From positions 186,001-250,000 of the forward strand of contig JAVEZY010000001.1 in the NCBI GenBank assembly GCA_034002745.1: a stretch of DNA of 64,000 nt, given 5' to 3'. Source of the stretch: JAITWN01 sp034002745 (GTDB lineage Bacteria > Pseudomonadota > Gammaproteobacteria > SZUA-140). Below, piece by piece: positions 9,119-18,523 of this stretch (positions within the stretch are counted from its first letter, which is position 1; every line of letters begins with the position of its first letter). Both the position numbers and the translations under genes were made by a program. Under the pieces are notes generated by a model, which had not been told where the DNA came from, searched no databases, and saw nothing but the letters and a program-made list of their open reading frames with translations.

Positions 9119-9685
9119 ATGTTGAATCTAGGCAGGGAACCGCGCTGGCGGCCGATCGGGCGCGCCGGCCGTAGTTTGCCCCCCGATCTCGCCTGTTGGC
9201 TCACCGCCACCGAATCGCTGACGCAGCGTCTGCAGCGCATCTGCGCGCGCGATTTCGCCGTCGAGCTTCTTGGCCAGGCATGGTGCCGGCCGCTTCCCGG
9301 AGAGCGCGTCGCGCTCGGCATGCAGCAGCGCGCCTGGGCCCTGGTGCGTCAGGTCTACCTGTGCTGCGGAACCCGTCCCCTGGTGTATGCGCGCACAGTG
9401 ATTCCGCGCGCCACCCTGCGGGGGCGCCGGCGGCGCTATGGCTGGCTCGGTGAGCGTCCGCTGGGCGAGGTGCTGTTCGCTGCGGCGGACGTGGAGCGAA
9501 GTCCGCTGGAAGTCGCGATGCTCACACCCGATGACTATCTCCATCGTGCCGCGACACGTGGCACCCGGCCAGGTGATGCCGTTTTCTGGGCTCGGCGATC
9601 CGTGCTCAGGGTCGAGGGATATCCGCTGCTGGTCAGCGAGATTTTCATGCCCGCCATCGCCACCATCGGCAGGAATCCGGGCTGA
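9119..9685 (+). CDS. ubiC: Chorismate pyruvate-lyase
   Basis: UbiC removes pyruvate from chorismate to give 4-hydroxybenzoate, the first committed step of ubiquinone synthesis. From the start at 9119 the 188-residue protein matches the UbiC pattern: LACWLTATESLTQRL, VRQVYLCCG, YARTVIPRATL, LGERPLGEVLF, then FWARRSVL and a C-terminal VSEIFMP that fits the E. coli TELFLP end. The frame is open to 8945, and ATG at 9074 is an alternative start, but upstream residues are not UbiC-like. The stop overlaps ubiA (TGATG), which uses its product. Confidence 0.87.
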   Translation: MLNLGREPRWRPIGRAGRSLPPDLACWLTATESLTQRLQRICARDFAVELLGQAWCRPLPGERVALGMQQRAWALVRQVYLCCGTRPLVYARTVIPRATLRGRRRRYGWLGERPLGEVLFAAADVERSPLEVAMLTPDDYLHRAATRGTRPGDAVFWARRSVLRVEGYPLLVSEIFMPAIATIGRNPG

Positions 9686-10566
9686 TGAGGATCGGCGGCG
9701 CGAAGCTGCGTGAGCGTGCCGGCGTCTATGCACGGCTGATGCGTCTCGATCGCCCGATAGGAGCCTGGCTGTTGCTGTGGCCAGCGCTTTGGGCGCTGTG
9801 GCTGGCGGGCGAGGGACGTCCGGATCCCTGGAATGTGGTCGTCTTCGCCTGCGGCGTGATCCTGATGCGCTCGGCGGGGTGCGTCATCAATGACTACGCC
9901 GATCGCGGGATCGACGGCCATGTGCACCGGACACGGCACCGGCCCTTCGCGCAAGGCGAGGTTTCCACGCGCGAGGCTTTCGGCCTGTTCATCGCTCTTT
10001 CCTTGTGCGCTTTCGGGCTGGTGCTCACTCTGGACCGGTTCACCGTCGCCCTGTCGCTGGTCGCGCTGTTCCTCGCCGCGACCTATCCATTCATGAAGCG
10101 CTATACCCATCTGCCGCAGGTATATCTGGGGATGGCTTTCGGCTGGGCGGTGCCCATGGCCTTCGCCGCCGAGACCGGCGCCATTCCCCAGGGCGCCTGG
10201 CTGCTCTATGTCGCCGCCGTTCTGTGGACGACGATCTACGACACCATGTATGCCATGGTGGATCGCGAGGATGACCTGCGCATCGGCGTCAAATCGACCG
10301 CCATCCTCTTCGGGGACGGCGACCGGATGATCATCGGCGTGCTGCAGGTCCTTCTGTTCATCGTGCTGCTGGTCGTCGGCAGCCGTTTCGGTATCGATCG
10401 GGGCTATTACCATGCAGGGCTCGCTGTGGCGGCCATTCTGGCGCTCTGGCAGCAGTGTCTGATCCGCAGCCGCGAGCCGGACGCATGTTTTCGCGCGTTT
10501 CTCAACAACAACTGGTTCGGCATGGCGATATTCATCGGATTGCTGCTGCACAGCCTGGCGTCATGA
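9685..10566 (+). CDS. ubiA: 4-hydroxybenzoate octaprenyltransferase
   Basis: UbiA is a polytopic membrane prenyltransferase that attaches the polyprenyl tail to 4-hydroxybenzoate. The 293-residue protein carries both aspartate-rich Mg-diphosphate motifs, NDYADRGID and YDTMYAMVDREDD, and about eight hydrophobic segments. It overlaps ubiC by one base, so the two enzymes acting in sequence are coupled. Confidence 0.96.
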   Translation: MRIGGAKLRERAGVYARLMRLDRPIGAWLLLWPALWALWLAGEGRPDPWNVVVFACGVILMRSAGCVINDYADRGIDGHVHRTRHRPFAQGEVSTREAFGLFIALSLCAFGLVLTLDRFTVALSLVALFLAATYPFMKRYTHLPQVYLGMAFGWAVPMAFAAETGAIPQGAWLLYVAAVLWTTIYDTMYAMVDREDDLRIGVKSTAILFGDGDRMIIGVLQVLLFIVLLVVGSRFGIDRGYYHAGLAVAAILALWQQCLIRSREPDACFRAFLNNNWFGMAIFIGLLLHSLAS

Positions 10567-10701
10567 CAGTGCATCCGGCGTCGTTGCCATGCAGTGGGTA
10601 ATGGGTTCAAATATGCGCAGACTCGCGGCCGCGCCGGCGGTCGTCACGCAGCACGATGCCCGCCCTTCCCGCGCGGGCAGCTTCCAGCGGGCGGAGAATC
10701 G

Positions 10702-11715
10702 ATGACATCCAGCGTACCCACAGGCCCGGTTGCGGCCGACCTTTCCGAGGCGGAACGTCTCAGACGGCTTGGCCTTGCGGTCATCGATACCGAAGCCGCC
10801 GCCGTGCTGGCCCTGCGTGAACGCATCGGTGATGCCTTCGTTGCTGCATGCCGGCACATGCTCGGCTGCAGTGGCCGCATCGTCGTGCTCGGCATGGGGA
10901 AGTCCGGGCACATCGGCGGCAAGATTGCCGCGACCCTGGCCAGCACCGGCAGCCCGGCCTTCTTCGTCCATCCCGGGGAGGCCAGTCATGGCGATCTGGG
11001 CATGATCACGCCGGGCGATGTGGTGCTGGCCATCTCCAACTCCGGTGAAACCGAGGAACTGCTGACCATCCTGCCGATCATCAAGCGGCTGGGCGTGCCG
11101 CTGATCACGCTCACCGGCAACCCGGTTTCCACGCTGGCCCGCGCCGCCGACGTCAACATCGATGTCAGCGTTTCCCAGGAGGCGTGCCCTCTCGGGCTCG
11201 CGCCGACCTCGAGCACGACCGCCACGCTGGTGATGGGAGATGCGCTGGCGGTATCGCTGCTCGAGGCGAGGGGGTTCACGGCCGAGGATTTCGCCCGCTC
11301 CCACCCGGGCGGGCGCCTGGGCCGGCGGCTGCTGCTGCTCATCCGTGACATCATGCATGACGGAGATGCTGTGCCACGGGTGACGGCCGACGTCGTGCTC
11401 AGCGAAGCGCTGGTCGAAATGACGCGCAAGGGCCTGGGCATGACCGCAGTAGTGGACGGAGACGGGCATCTGTGCGGAATCTTCACCGATGGCGATTTGC
11501 GGCGCATACTCGATCGCCGCATCGACGTGCATGCCACCACGGTCGGCTCGGTGATGACGGGCAGCCCGCGCAGCGTCGGGCCGGACATGCTGGCGGTCGA
11601 GGCTCTCGAGCTGATGGAACTGCATCGCATCAGTCAGCTGCCGGTGGTCGACAGCGGCGGCCGCCTGATCGGCGCCTTCAATATGCATGACCTGCTGCGC
11701 GCAGGCGTTGTCTAG
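10702..11715 (+). CDS. kdsD: D-arabinose 5-phosphate isomerase
   Basis: KdsD isomerises ribulose 5-phosphate to arabinose 5-phosphate, the first step to Kdo for lipopolysaccharide. The 337-residue protein has an N-terminal SIS sugar-isomerase domain (GMGKSGHI at 64-71, HGDLG at 96-100, SNSGET at 112-117, HPGGRLG near 200) and two C-terminal CBS domains. The start at 10702 follows GGAG at 10692. It opens the kdsD-kdsC-lptCAB-rpoN block. Confidence 0.95.
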   Translation: MTSSVPTGPVAADLSEAERLRRLGLAVIDTEAAAVLALRERIGDAFVAACRHMLGCSGRIVVLGMGKSGHIGGKIAATLASTGSPAFFVHPGEASHGDLGMITPGDVVLAISNSGETEELLTILPIIKRLGVPLITLTGNPVSTLARAADVNIDVSVSQEACPLGLAPTSSTTATLVMGDALAVSLLEARGFTAEDFARSHPGGRLGRRLLLLIRDIMHDGDAVPRVTADVVLSEALVEMTRKGLGMTAVVDGDGHLCGIFTDGDLRRILDRRIDVHATTVGSVMTGSPRSVGPDMLAVEALELMELHRISQLPVVDSGGRLIGAFNMHDLLRAGVV

Positions 11716-11724
11716 GAGCGATCC

Positions 11725-12258
11725 GTGCAGGACTTTATCCAGAAGGCGCGACAGATTCGGTTGGTGGTGTTCGATGTCGACGGTGTGCTCACCGACGGCG
11801 GCATCTTCATCGACTGCGATGGGCGCGAGCACAAGGTGTTCAACTCCCGTGACGGACATGGCATGAGGATGCTGCAGGAAAGCGGGGTGACCATCGGCGT
11901 CATCACCGGTCGCAGCTCGGAGGCCGTCGCGCATCGCATGGCGGGGCTCGGCATCAGTCATGTATTCCAGGGGCAAAGCGACAAGCTGCCCGCATTCCGG
12001 CATCTGCTCGATACGGTCGGGGTGGCGGCGGAGCAGGTGGCATGTGTCGGCGATGACGTCGTGGACCTGCCGATGATGCGGCGTGCCGGTCTGGCCATCG
12101 CGGTCAACGACGCGCACGAACTGGTCAAGGAGCATGCGCACTGGATCACCGCCAGTCGCGGTGGCCGTGGCGCCGCCCGTGATGTGTGCGAGCTGATCAT
12201 GAAGGCGCAGGGGACCTTGCCGGCACTCTGGGAGCGTTACCTGTCGCTGGACGGCTGA
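11725..12258 (+). CDS. kdsC: 3-deoxy-D-manno-octulosonate 8-phosphate phosphatase
   Basis: KdsC is a small tetrameric HAD phosphatase that releases Kdo from Kdo-8-phosphate. The 177-residue protein has the HAD nucleophile motif FDVDGVLTDGG (Asp17 and Asp19), VITGRSS as motif II, and VGDDVVDLPMM as motif IV; it lacks a cap domain, as the family does. The start is GTG at 11725, with AGGAG eight bases upstream and overlapping the end of kdsD. Confidence 0.95.
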   Translation: MQDFIQKARQIRLVVFDVDGVLTDGGIFIDCDGREHKVFNSRDGHGMRMLQESGVTIGVITGRSSEAVAHRMAGLGISHVFQGQSDKLPAFRHLLDTVGVAAEQVACVGDDVVDLPMMRRAGLAIAVNDAHELVKEHAHWITASRGGRGAARDVCELIMKAQGTLPALWERYLSLDG

Positions 12259-12266
12259 ACGAGACC

Positions 12267-12818
12267 ATGGACGGGCGAGCGCTGCTCATCGTGCTGCTGA
12301 TGATGGCGGTGGCCGGCGCCTGGTGGTGGTCCCGTGACAGCGGTGAGCGCGATGTCGGGTCCGCCGCGGGCGAGGTGCCTGACTACAGCATGTCCGGTTT
12401 CCTGCTTACCGAGACGAATGTCTCCGGACGCCCCGGCCACACCCTGGCGGCTGAAACCCTGTATCATTATCCCGAGCGGGCGGAATCGACGTTGATGGCG
12501 CCTTTGCTGCGGTTCTTCGAGGGTGACCGCCCGGTGTGGGAGATCTCCGCGCGGCATGGAACGGTCTACGACGCCGACCGCTCGGTACTGCTGGAAGGCG
12601 AGGTCCATGTCCGCTACTCGGCTCCTGTTTCCGGCCGCGGCTTCGAGATCCATACCGAAGAGCTTTATCTCTGGCCTGATGAACGTCGCGCGGAGACCGA
12701 GGCCGCAGTGCGCATAATCCAGCAGTCCGGAATCACCGATTCGATTGGAATGAAGGCGGATCTGGAGGAGCGCCGGGTGCGCCTGCTTTCCCATGTGCGA
12801 GGTCGTTATGATCCCTAG
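12267..12818 (+). CDS. lptC: LPS export ABC transporter periplasmic protein LptC
   Basis: LptC is the single-pass inner-membrane protein that receives LPS from LptFG and hands it to LptA. The 183-residue protein has one N-terminal transmembrane helix (about residues 5-21) and a beta-rich periplasmic domain with YSMSGFLLTETN, the typical LptC opening, and GEVHVRYSA. Identification depends mainly on this fold pattern and on the position between kdsC and lptA. Confidence 0.9.
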   Translation: MDGRALLIVLLMMAVAGAWWWSRDSGERDVGSAAGEVPDYSMSGFLLTETNVSGRPGHTLAAETLYHYPERAESTLMAPLLRFFEGDRPVWEISARHGTVYDADRSVLLEGEVHVRYSAPVSGRGFEIHTEELYLWPDERRAETEAAVRIIQQSGITDSIGMKADLEERRVRLLSHVRGRYDP

Positions 12819-13344
12819 CCGGATCGCGAGAACCTGTGTGTTGCTGCTGCTGGCCTGTGCCGCGCCGCATGTGCTTGCCCTGCCGAGCGATCGCGAACAA
12901 CCCATAGAAATAGAATCGGACAGCGCCGAGCGTGATGATACCCGGGGCGTCAGTGTCTATCAGGGCAACGTCGTCTATACCCAGGGCACCATTCGCCTCG
13001 AGGCGGATGAAGTGCGGATCTTCGAGGATGAAAACCGGCGCGTGACTCGGGTGGAGGCGGACGGCTCGCCGGTACGCTTTCGCCAGCGCATCGAGGGACA
13101 CGATCAGGACATGCGGGCGCACGCCCGGCGCATAGAGTATTTCGCCGACCCGGAGCGACTGGTGCTTCAGACCGACGCGCATGTGTGGCGCCTCGATACC
13201 GAGCTGTCGGCCGAACTCATCAACTATGATCCGGTGCGCGACGTGGTCAACGCCGAGCGCGGATCCGCGGACAACGGTCGCGTTCGTATCGTCATTCAGC
13301 CGCGCGAAGGCGGCAACCCGCCGGCCCCGACCGCAGGCGAGTGA
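12808..13344 (+). CDS. lptA: LPS transport periplasmic protein LptA
   Basis: LptA forms the periplasmic beta-jellyroll bridge for LPS. The 178-residue protein starts with a Sec signal peptide ending near HVLA, then has QPIEIESDSAERDD and VYQGNVVYTQGTIRLEADEV, the conserved OstA/LptA repeat. The start at 12808 follows GAGGT and overlaps lptC by 11 bases. An upstream in-frame start is possible, but would add a cytoplasmic extension before the signal peptide. Confidence 0.93.
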   Translation: MIPSRIARTCVLLLLACAAPHVLALPSDREQPIEIESDSAERDDTRGVSVYQGNVVYTQGTIRLEADEVRIFEDENRRVTRVEADGSPVRFRQRIEGHDQDMRAHARRIEYFADPERLVLQTDAHVWRLDTELSAELINYDPVRDVVNAERGSADNGRVRIVIQPREGGNPPAPTAGE

Positions 13345-13350
13345 GCGCGC

Positions 13351-14076
13351 ATGGCTCTGCTCGACGTCGAGGGTATTTCAAAGCGTTATCGCCGTCGTGA
13401 CGTCGTGCGCGGCGTGTCGATGCACGTCGCTGGCGGTGAGGTCGTCGGTCTGCTCGGTCCGAACGGCGCGGGCAAGACGACGTGCTTCTATATGATCGTC
13501 GGTCTGGTGCCCTGTGGCGGCGGCGCCATCCGCCTGGACGGGCGCGACGTGACGGCGATGCCGATGCATGCGCGGGCGCGACTCGGCATCGGCTACCTGC
13601 CGCAGGAAGCTTCGGTGTTCCGCAAGCTGTCCGTGGCCGATAACCTCAGGGCGGTGCTGCAGACGCGCCGCGATCTCGATCGTGCAGCCCAGGAGCGCCG
13701 CGTCGATGAGCTGCTCGAAGAGTTCCACATCGAGCATCTGCGCGATGGCTCCGGCATGAGTCTTTCGGGCGGCGAGAGACGCCGGGTCGAGATCGCCCGC
13801 ACGCTCGCCATGCAGCCTCAATTCGTCCTCCTGGACGAACCCTTCGCCGGCGTGGACCCCATGTCGGTCCTCGATATCCAGAGGATAATCAAGTATCTTC
13901 GGGAGAAGGGCATAGGCATCCTGATTACCGACCACAACGTAAGGGAAACGCTGGGCATCTGTGAGCGGGCCTATATCATGAGTGACGGTGCGATCCTGGC
14001 CGAAGGTGGGCCGGAGGAGTTGCTGGCGAACGAGCGTGTCCGGGATGTGTATCTCGGTGCCAATTTCCGCCTGTGA
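13351..14076 (+). CDS. lptB: LPS export ABC transporter ATP-binding protein LptB
   Basis: LptB powers LPS extraction from the inner membrane by LptFG. The 241-residue ATPase has Walker A GPNGAGKTT, the LptB-specific GYLPQEASVFRKLSV stretch around the Q-loop, signature LSGGERRRVEIAR, Walker B VLLDEPFAGVDP and the switch histidine in TDHNV. It lies seven bases after lptA. lptF and lptG are not in the window. Confidence 0.97.
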   Translation: MALLDVEGISKRYRRRDVVRGVSMHVAGGEVVGLLGPNGAGKTTCFYMIVGLVPCGGGAIRLDGRDVTAMPMHARARLGIGYLPQEASVFRKLSVADNLRAVLQTRRDLDRAAQERRVDELLEEFHIEHLRDGSGMSLSGGERRRVEIARTLAMQPQFVLLDEPFAGVDPMSVLDIQRIIKYLREKGIGILITDHNVRETLGICERAYIMSDGAILAEGGPEELLANERVRDVYLGANFRL

Positions 14077-14152
14077 GGCGCTTCGCTCCCCGCAAGCGAC
14101 GGCGGGACTTTTGCAGTAGAATTGGAGTCGATGACGTCAATAGCGGCGTCCG

Positions 14153-15712
14153 ATGATACTCATGAAGCAAACCCTGCAAATTCGCCTCGGTCAGCACCTG
14201 ACCATGACCCCGCAACTGCAACAGGCGATCCGCCTGCTGCAGCTATCGGCGCTTGATCTGCGCGAGGAGATCCAGGAAGCGCTCGACTCGAACCCCATGC
14301 TCGAACTTGCCGAGGACGGGCACGACAGCGGCGGCGACGATTTCGGCGCGAACGGAGCAGGCGGAGAGAGTCCGGCAGGCTCTTCCGGCGAAGCGACGGC
14401 GGATGGCGGCCGGGCGGACGACATCGTCGGTTCCTATGAAGAGGGGCTGGAGGCGGTAGCCGCGGCGTCGGTGGATGCCATCGACGGGCCGGAGCTCACT
14501 GATATCGGCGACGACCTGCCGGTCGACAGTGTGTGGGAAGACATCTATGACAGCGCCGTGTCTTCCCGGGTCGCGACGACCGACGCCGACGGCCGCGAGT
14601 ACGAGAGCCAGGATTCCGCGGTGCAGACTCTGCATGATCACCTGATCTGGCAGATGCACATGACCAATTTCAGCGAGCGTGATCAGGAGATCGCGCTCGC
14701 GATCATCGACGGGATCGATGATCGCGGCTATCTCACCGTGGCGCTGGAAGACATTCGCGAAGGTTTCAGCGCGCAGTTCGACGATCTGGATATGGCCGAG
14801 ATAGAGGCTGTGCTGCGCCAGGTGCAGAACTTCGATCCGGTCGGAGTAGGCGCGCGCGACCTGCGCGAATGCATCCTCATCCAGTTGAACTGCATGCCCG
14901 ATGATACGCCCTGGCTGGAGCAGGCCAGGCAGCTGGTGGGCGAGCACCTGCAGCTGTTCGCCGATCGGGAGTACAACCAGATCATGCGGCGGATGAAGTG
15001 CTCGCAGGAGGACTTGCAGCAGGTTCTGCTGCTGGTCCAATGCGTGAATCCGCACCCGGGGCTGCAGGTCGCCGACCAGAGCACCGAATACGTGGTTCCC
15101 GACGTCATCGTCACCCGCGACAAGAGCTCCTGGCGCGTCGAACTCAATCCGGATTCCGTACCCAAGGTGCGGATCAACGCCGGCTATGCCGGTCTGGTGC
15201 GTCGCGCCGACAGCAGCAGCGACAACACCTATATGCGGAATCAACTCCAGGAGGCGCGCTGGTTCGTCAAGAGCCTGCAGAGCCGCAACGAAACCCTGCT
15301 CAAGGTCGCCAGTTGCATCGTGGAACGGCAACGCGGTTTCCTCGAGCATGGCGAGGAAGCGATGAAGGCGCTGGTGCTCCACGACATCGCCACCGCGGTC
15401 GGCATGCACGAATCCACGATTTCTCGTGTGACGACGCAGAAGTTCATGCATACGCCGCGTGGCATCTATGAGTTGAAGTATTTCTTCTCCAGTCATGTCA
15501 GCACCGATGGCGGCGGGGAGTGCTCCGCGACCGCGATCCGCGCGCTGATCAGGAAGATGGTGGCTGCCGAGGATCGCAGCAAACCCCTCAGTGACAGCAG
15601 GATCGCCCAGATGCTGAAGGAGCAGGGAATCAACGTTGCGCGCCGGACGATTGCGAAGTATCGTGAGGCGCTTTCCATACCTTCCTCCAGCGAGCGCAAG
15701 CGCCTGGTGTGA
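14153..15712 (+). CDS. rpoN: RNA polymerase sigma-54 factor
   Basis: Sigma-54 directs RNA polymerase to -24/-12 promoters and needs an enhancer-binding ATPase. The N-terminus has the glutamine-rich region I (RLGQHLTMTPQLQQAIRLLQ), followed by an acidic linker, the core-binding domain, a helix-turn-helix and the C-terminal RpoN box ARRTIAKYRE. The protein is 519 residues from ATG 14153; ATG 14162 gives the more common MKQ start. Neither has a clear ribosome site. It follows lptB as in most proteobacteria. Confidence 0.97.
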   Translation: MILMKQTLQIRLGQHLTMTPQLQQAIRLLQLSALDLREEIQEALDSNPMLELAEDGHDSGGDDFGANGAGGESPAGSSGEATADGGRADDIVGSYEEGLEAVAAASVDAIDGPELTDIGDDLPVDSVWEDIYDSAVSSRVATTDADGREYESQDSAVQTLHDHLIWQMHMTNFSERDQEIALAIIDGIDDRGYLTVALEDIREGFSAQFDDLDMAEIEAVLRQVQNFDPVGVGARDLRECILIQLNCMPDDTPWLEQARQLVGEHLQLFADREYNQIMRRMKCSQEDLQQVLLLVQCVNPHPGLQVADQSTEYVVPDVIVTRDKSSWRVELNPDSVPKVRINAGYAGLVRRADSSSDNTYMRNQLQEARWFVKSLQSRNETLLKVASCIVERQRGFLEHGEEAMKALVLHDIATAVGMHESTISRVTTQKFMHTPRGIYELKYFFSSHVSTDGGGECSATAIRALIRKMVAAEDRSKPLSDSRIAQMLKEQGINVARRTIAKYREALSIPSSSERKRLV

Positions 15713-15806
15713 AGGATGAAGCGCAGGTGGATGCGATGAGCCGGCATGTGCGAAGGCGGTAATCGCGTCCGATGCCGGCCAGACTGGACGAAACGTCGAT
15801 CACGAC

Positions 15807-16277
15807 ATGAATCAACTCGTAAACCTGCTGTCTCCCGAGCGGGTGCTGTATCGCGCTACCGTCGGCAGCAAGAAGCGGGCGCTGGAATTGCTCAGCGAGC
15901 TAATGGCGACCGAGTCCGGGCCGGTAAGCGCGAATGAGGCGCTCACCAGTCTCATCGAGCGCGAGCGGCTCGGCAGCACCGGACTTGGACATGGCGCCGC
16001 CATTCCCCATGGGCGACTGAACGGTCTCGATAACGCCATATGCGCGTTTCTGAAGCTCGGCGATGGCGTCGACTTCGATGCGGTGGACGAGCAGCCGGTC
16101 GACATGATCTGTGGATTGCTGGTGCCGGCGCAGTCGACCAGTGAGCACCTCAATATCCTCGCGCTGTTGGCCGAGATGTTCAGCGATGCGCAGCTTCGTC
16201 AGCGCATCAAGGAGGCGAGGACGGACGGCGAGATCTACGATTTGCTGGTCGGCTGGCAGCGCGGCGCCGGGGACTAG
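15807..16277 (+). CDS. ptsN: Nitrogen-regulatory PTS protein EIIA(Ntr)
   Basis: PtsN is a phosphorylatable regulator with a mannitol/fructose-type EIIA fold; it has no sugar permease partner and typically controls potassium, nitrogen and envelope responses. The 156-residue protein has the phosphoacceptor region GHGAAIPHGR with His68. It normally lies right after hpf, but here nothing resembling hpf is found in the 94 bases between it and rpoN. It is followed by hprK 13 bases on. Confidence 0.95.
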   Translation: MNQLVNLLSPERVLYRATVGSKKRALELLSELMATESGPVSANEALTSLIERERLGSTGLGHGAAIPHGRLNGLDNAICAFLKLGDGVDFDAVDEQPVDMICGLLVPAQSTSEHLNILALLAEMFSDAQLRQRIKEARTDGEIYDLLVGWQRGAGD

Positions 16278-16290
16278 GTCGACCGGGCCC

Positions 16291-17259
16291 ATGCGAAACG
16301 GCATCACACCCACAGCAGTCTTCGAGAAGTATCAGCAGCGACTCGGGCTTGACTGGGTGGCGGGCAGCGCGGGAGGGGCGCGGGAAATTCCCGCCGGTCC
16401 TGCCGACGACGTGATATCCCGCGGTTTTCCTCTGGTCGGTTGGGTTGGCTATCTGAACCTGATCAGTCCTCACCGAATCCAGGTTCTGGGTGCGCGCGAA
16501 CTCGAGTATCTGGCATCGCTGGACGAGAGGGAGCGTGCCCGCACGCTGGCGCGCTTGCTTGAGACCCGGCCGGGATTCATCGTGGTGTCGGACGGCTTGC
16601 CGGCGCCTCAGGATCTGGCGTCGATGGCCGATGCAGCGGCCACCCCCCTGTTCCGATCCTCCGTGCCCGGCTATGAACTCATTTCGCAGCTGCGGTATTA
16701 CCTCGCTGATGTGCTCGCCGAGCGGATCACCATTCATGGCGTTTTCATCGCCGTGATGGGGATCGGAGTGCTGCTCACCGGCGAGAGCGGAATCGGCAAG
16801 AGCGAGGTGGCGCTCGAACTGATCAGTCGCGGTCATCGCCTGATCGTCGATGATACGCCCGAGTTTCGCCGCGTGGCGCCCGACGTGGTTACCGGTTATT
16901 GCGCAGTGGCCGAGCTGTCCGGCTTTCTCGAGGTGCGGGGGCTGGGAGTGCTGGATATCCGCGCGATGTTCGGTGATACCGCCATCAAACCCGACAAGGC
17001 ATTGCGCCTGATAGTGGAGCTGAAACGTCTGAGCAGCCAGGAGCTGAATGCGATCGACCGCCTCGAGGGCAGTCGTCAGGAGCGAAGGATTCTCGGTGTG
17101 CGTATCCCGCAGATCACCATTCCCGTCATCCCGGGTCGCAATCTCGCCGTACTGGTGGAGGCGGCCATCAGCAACCAGATGTTGCTGATGAAGGGCTACG
17201 ACGCTGCCCGTTCGTTCATCGAGCGGCATCAGCGCATCATCCTGGACAACGCTCAATGA
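16291..17259 (+). CDS. hprK: HPr kinase/phosphorylase
   Basis: HprK phosphorylates and dephosphorylates HPr on its regulatory serine. The 322-residue protein has the P-loop TGESGIGKSE, the following DD motif (LIVDDTPEF) and the family signature EVRGLGVLDIRAMFG, then KRLS and a C-terminal IPVIPGRNLAVLVE stretch. The start at 16291 is chosen because upstream codons overlap ptsN. It overlaps rapZ by ATGA. Enteric bacteria lack hprK; it is known from some other proteobacteria with regulatory PTS systems. Confidence 0.95.
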   Translation: MRNGITPTAVFEKYQQRLGLDWVAGSAGGAREIPAGPADDVISRGFPLVGWVGYLNLISPHRIQVLGARELEYLASLDERERARTLARLLETRPGFIVVSDGLPAPQDLASMADAAATPLFRSSVPGYELISQLRYYLADVLAERITIHGVFIAVMGIGVLLTGESGIGKSEVALELISRGHRLIVDDTPEFRRVAPDVVTGYCAVAELSGFLEVRGLGVLDIRAMFGDTAIKPDKALRLIVELKRLSSQELNAIDRLEGSRQERRILGVRIPQITIPVIPGRNLAVLVEAAISNQMLLMKGYDAARSFIERHQRIILDNAQ

Positions 17260-18116
17260 AGATGCTCATCATCAGCGGGCTGTCGGGCTCGGGAAAGAGC
17301 GTGGCGCTGCAGGCGCTCGAGGATCTCGACTACTACTGCATCGACAATCTTCCCCTCGGTCTGCTTGCGGAATTTGTCGAACAGGCCATCGATCCGCAGG
17401 CTGCGCGCCGCATCGACCGGGTCGCCGTGGGTATCGATGCCCGCAATCTGGTGCGTGATCTGGGCCGCTTCGGGGATATTCTGCGCGAGATCCGCGAGCG
17501 GGGAGTGGATTGCGATGTCATCTTCCTCACCGCCACCGACAACGTCCTGATCAAGCGCTTCAGCGAGACTCGCCGCAAGCATCCGCTCACCCGATCGAAT
17601 GTCTCCCTGCTCGAGGCGATCGCCGAGGAGCGGGAGCTGCTGGCGGCGATCTCCGCAAGCGCCGATCTGCAGGTCGACACCAGTTCGTTCAACGTGCACC
17701 AGCTGCGTTCGCTGATCGGCGAGCGAGTCGCCGAGCGGCGCGGGTCGAGTCTGTCGCTCCTGTTCGAATCGTTCGGCTTCAAGTACGGCATTCCTGCCGA
17801 TGCCGACTATGTCTTCGATGTGCGTTGCCTGCCCAATCCGCACTGGGATCCGCAGCTGCGGCTGTATCGTGGCACCGATCCCGCGGTCATCGCATTCCTC
17901 GAACAACAGCCGGGCGTGGTGCAGATGTACGAGGATATTCGCGATTTCCTGGAGCGCTGGATCCCGAGCTTCGAGGCGGAGAACCGGAACTACATGTGCG
18001 TTGCCGTTGGCTGCACCGGCGGCCAGCATCGTTCGGTCTATCTGGCGGAGGCGCTGGCGGCGCATTTTCGCGGATCCCGCGACAACGTGATGGTCCGGCA
18101 CCGGGAGCTCAGATGA
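17256..18116 (+). CDS. rapZ: RNase adapter RapZ
   Basis: RapZ binds nucleotides and, in E. coli, guides RNase E to the small RNA GlmZ and so controls glucosamine-6-phosphate synthesis. The 286-residue protein has the N-terminal P-loop GLSGSGKS (residues 8-15), then YYCIDNLP, ETRRKHPL, and a C-terminal GCTGGQHRSVY, all family hallmarks. It lies in the PTS block between hprK and an EIIA gene, the usual context in non-enteric proteobacteria. Confidence 0.96.
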   Translation: MKMLIISGLSGSGKSVALQALEDLDYYCIDNLPLGLLAEFVEQAIDPQAARRIDRVAVGIDARNLVRDLGRFGDILREIRERGVDCDVIFLTATDNVLIKRFSETRRKHPLTRSNVSLLEAIAEERELLAAISASADLQVDTSSFNVHQLRSLIGERVAERRGSSLSLLFESFGFKYGIPADADYVFDVRCLPNPHWDPQLRLYRGTDPAVIAFLEQQPGVVQMYEDIRDFLERWIPSFEAENRNYMCVAVGCTGGQHRSVYLAEALAAHFRGSRDNVMVRHRELR

Positions 18117-18523
18117 GCGTGGGATTGTGCCTGGTCACGCATGACCGCATCGGCGAGTCGATGCTGGCGACCGCGAGATCGATGCTTGGCGCCTGCCCGC
18201 TGCCCGCAGCGACGGTGGCGGTGACCTCGGCCTGTGATTCCTCGCGTGCCGAAGGCATTCTGCGCGAAGCGCGCGAAGTGGTGCGCCGCCTCGACGAGGG
18301 CGATGGCGTCATCGTGCTGACCGACATGTACGGCTCCACTCCCGCCAACATCGCCGCGGCGCTCGGTGACCTGCAGGGGCACGATGTGGCCGTAATCGCC
18401 GGCGTCAACCTGCCGATGCTGGTGCGTCTGCTGAATTATCCCGGTCTGAGTCTGGGCCAGCTGGTGGAGAAAGCCCTCAGCGGTGGCCGCGAAGGCATTT
18501 TCCTCGGCACGGGAGAAGCGTGA
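18113..18523 (+). CDS. PTS EIIA component, mannose/ManX family
   Basis: This 136-residue stand-alone EIIA domain carries the phosphoacceptor His10 in LVTHDRIGE and the pattern VIVLTDMYGSTPANIA of the mannose-class fold. No EIIB, EIIC or EIID is present, so it is most likely regulatory rather than a sugar transporter part. It overlaps rapZ by four bases and HPr by one base, so rapZ, EIIA, HPr and EI form one translation-coupled set. Confidence 0.93.
   Translation: MSVGLCLVTHDRIGESMLATARSMLGACPLPAATVAVTSACDSSRAEGILREAREVVRRLDEGDGVIVLTDMYGSTPANIAAALGDLQGHDVAVIAGVNLPMLVRLLNYPGLSLGQLVEKALSGGREGIFLGTGEA

Noticed and set aside
10561..12141. 526-codon open frame antisense to kdsD and kdsC
   Set aside because: Overlaps two conserved genes and has no domain.
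15746..15937. Possible small gene or hpf remnant between rpoN and ptsN
   Set aside because: The frame overlaps ptsN and shows no Hpf-like residues.
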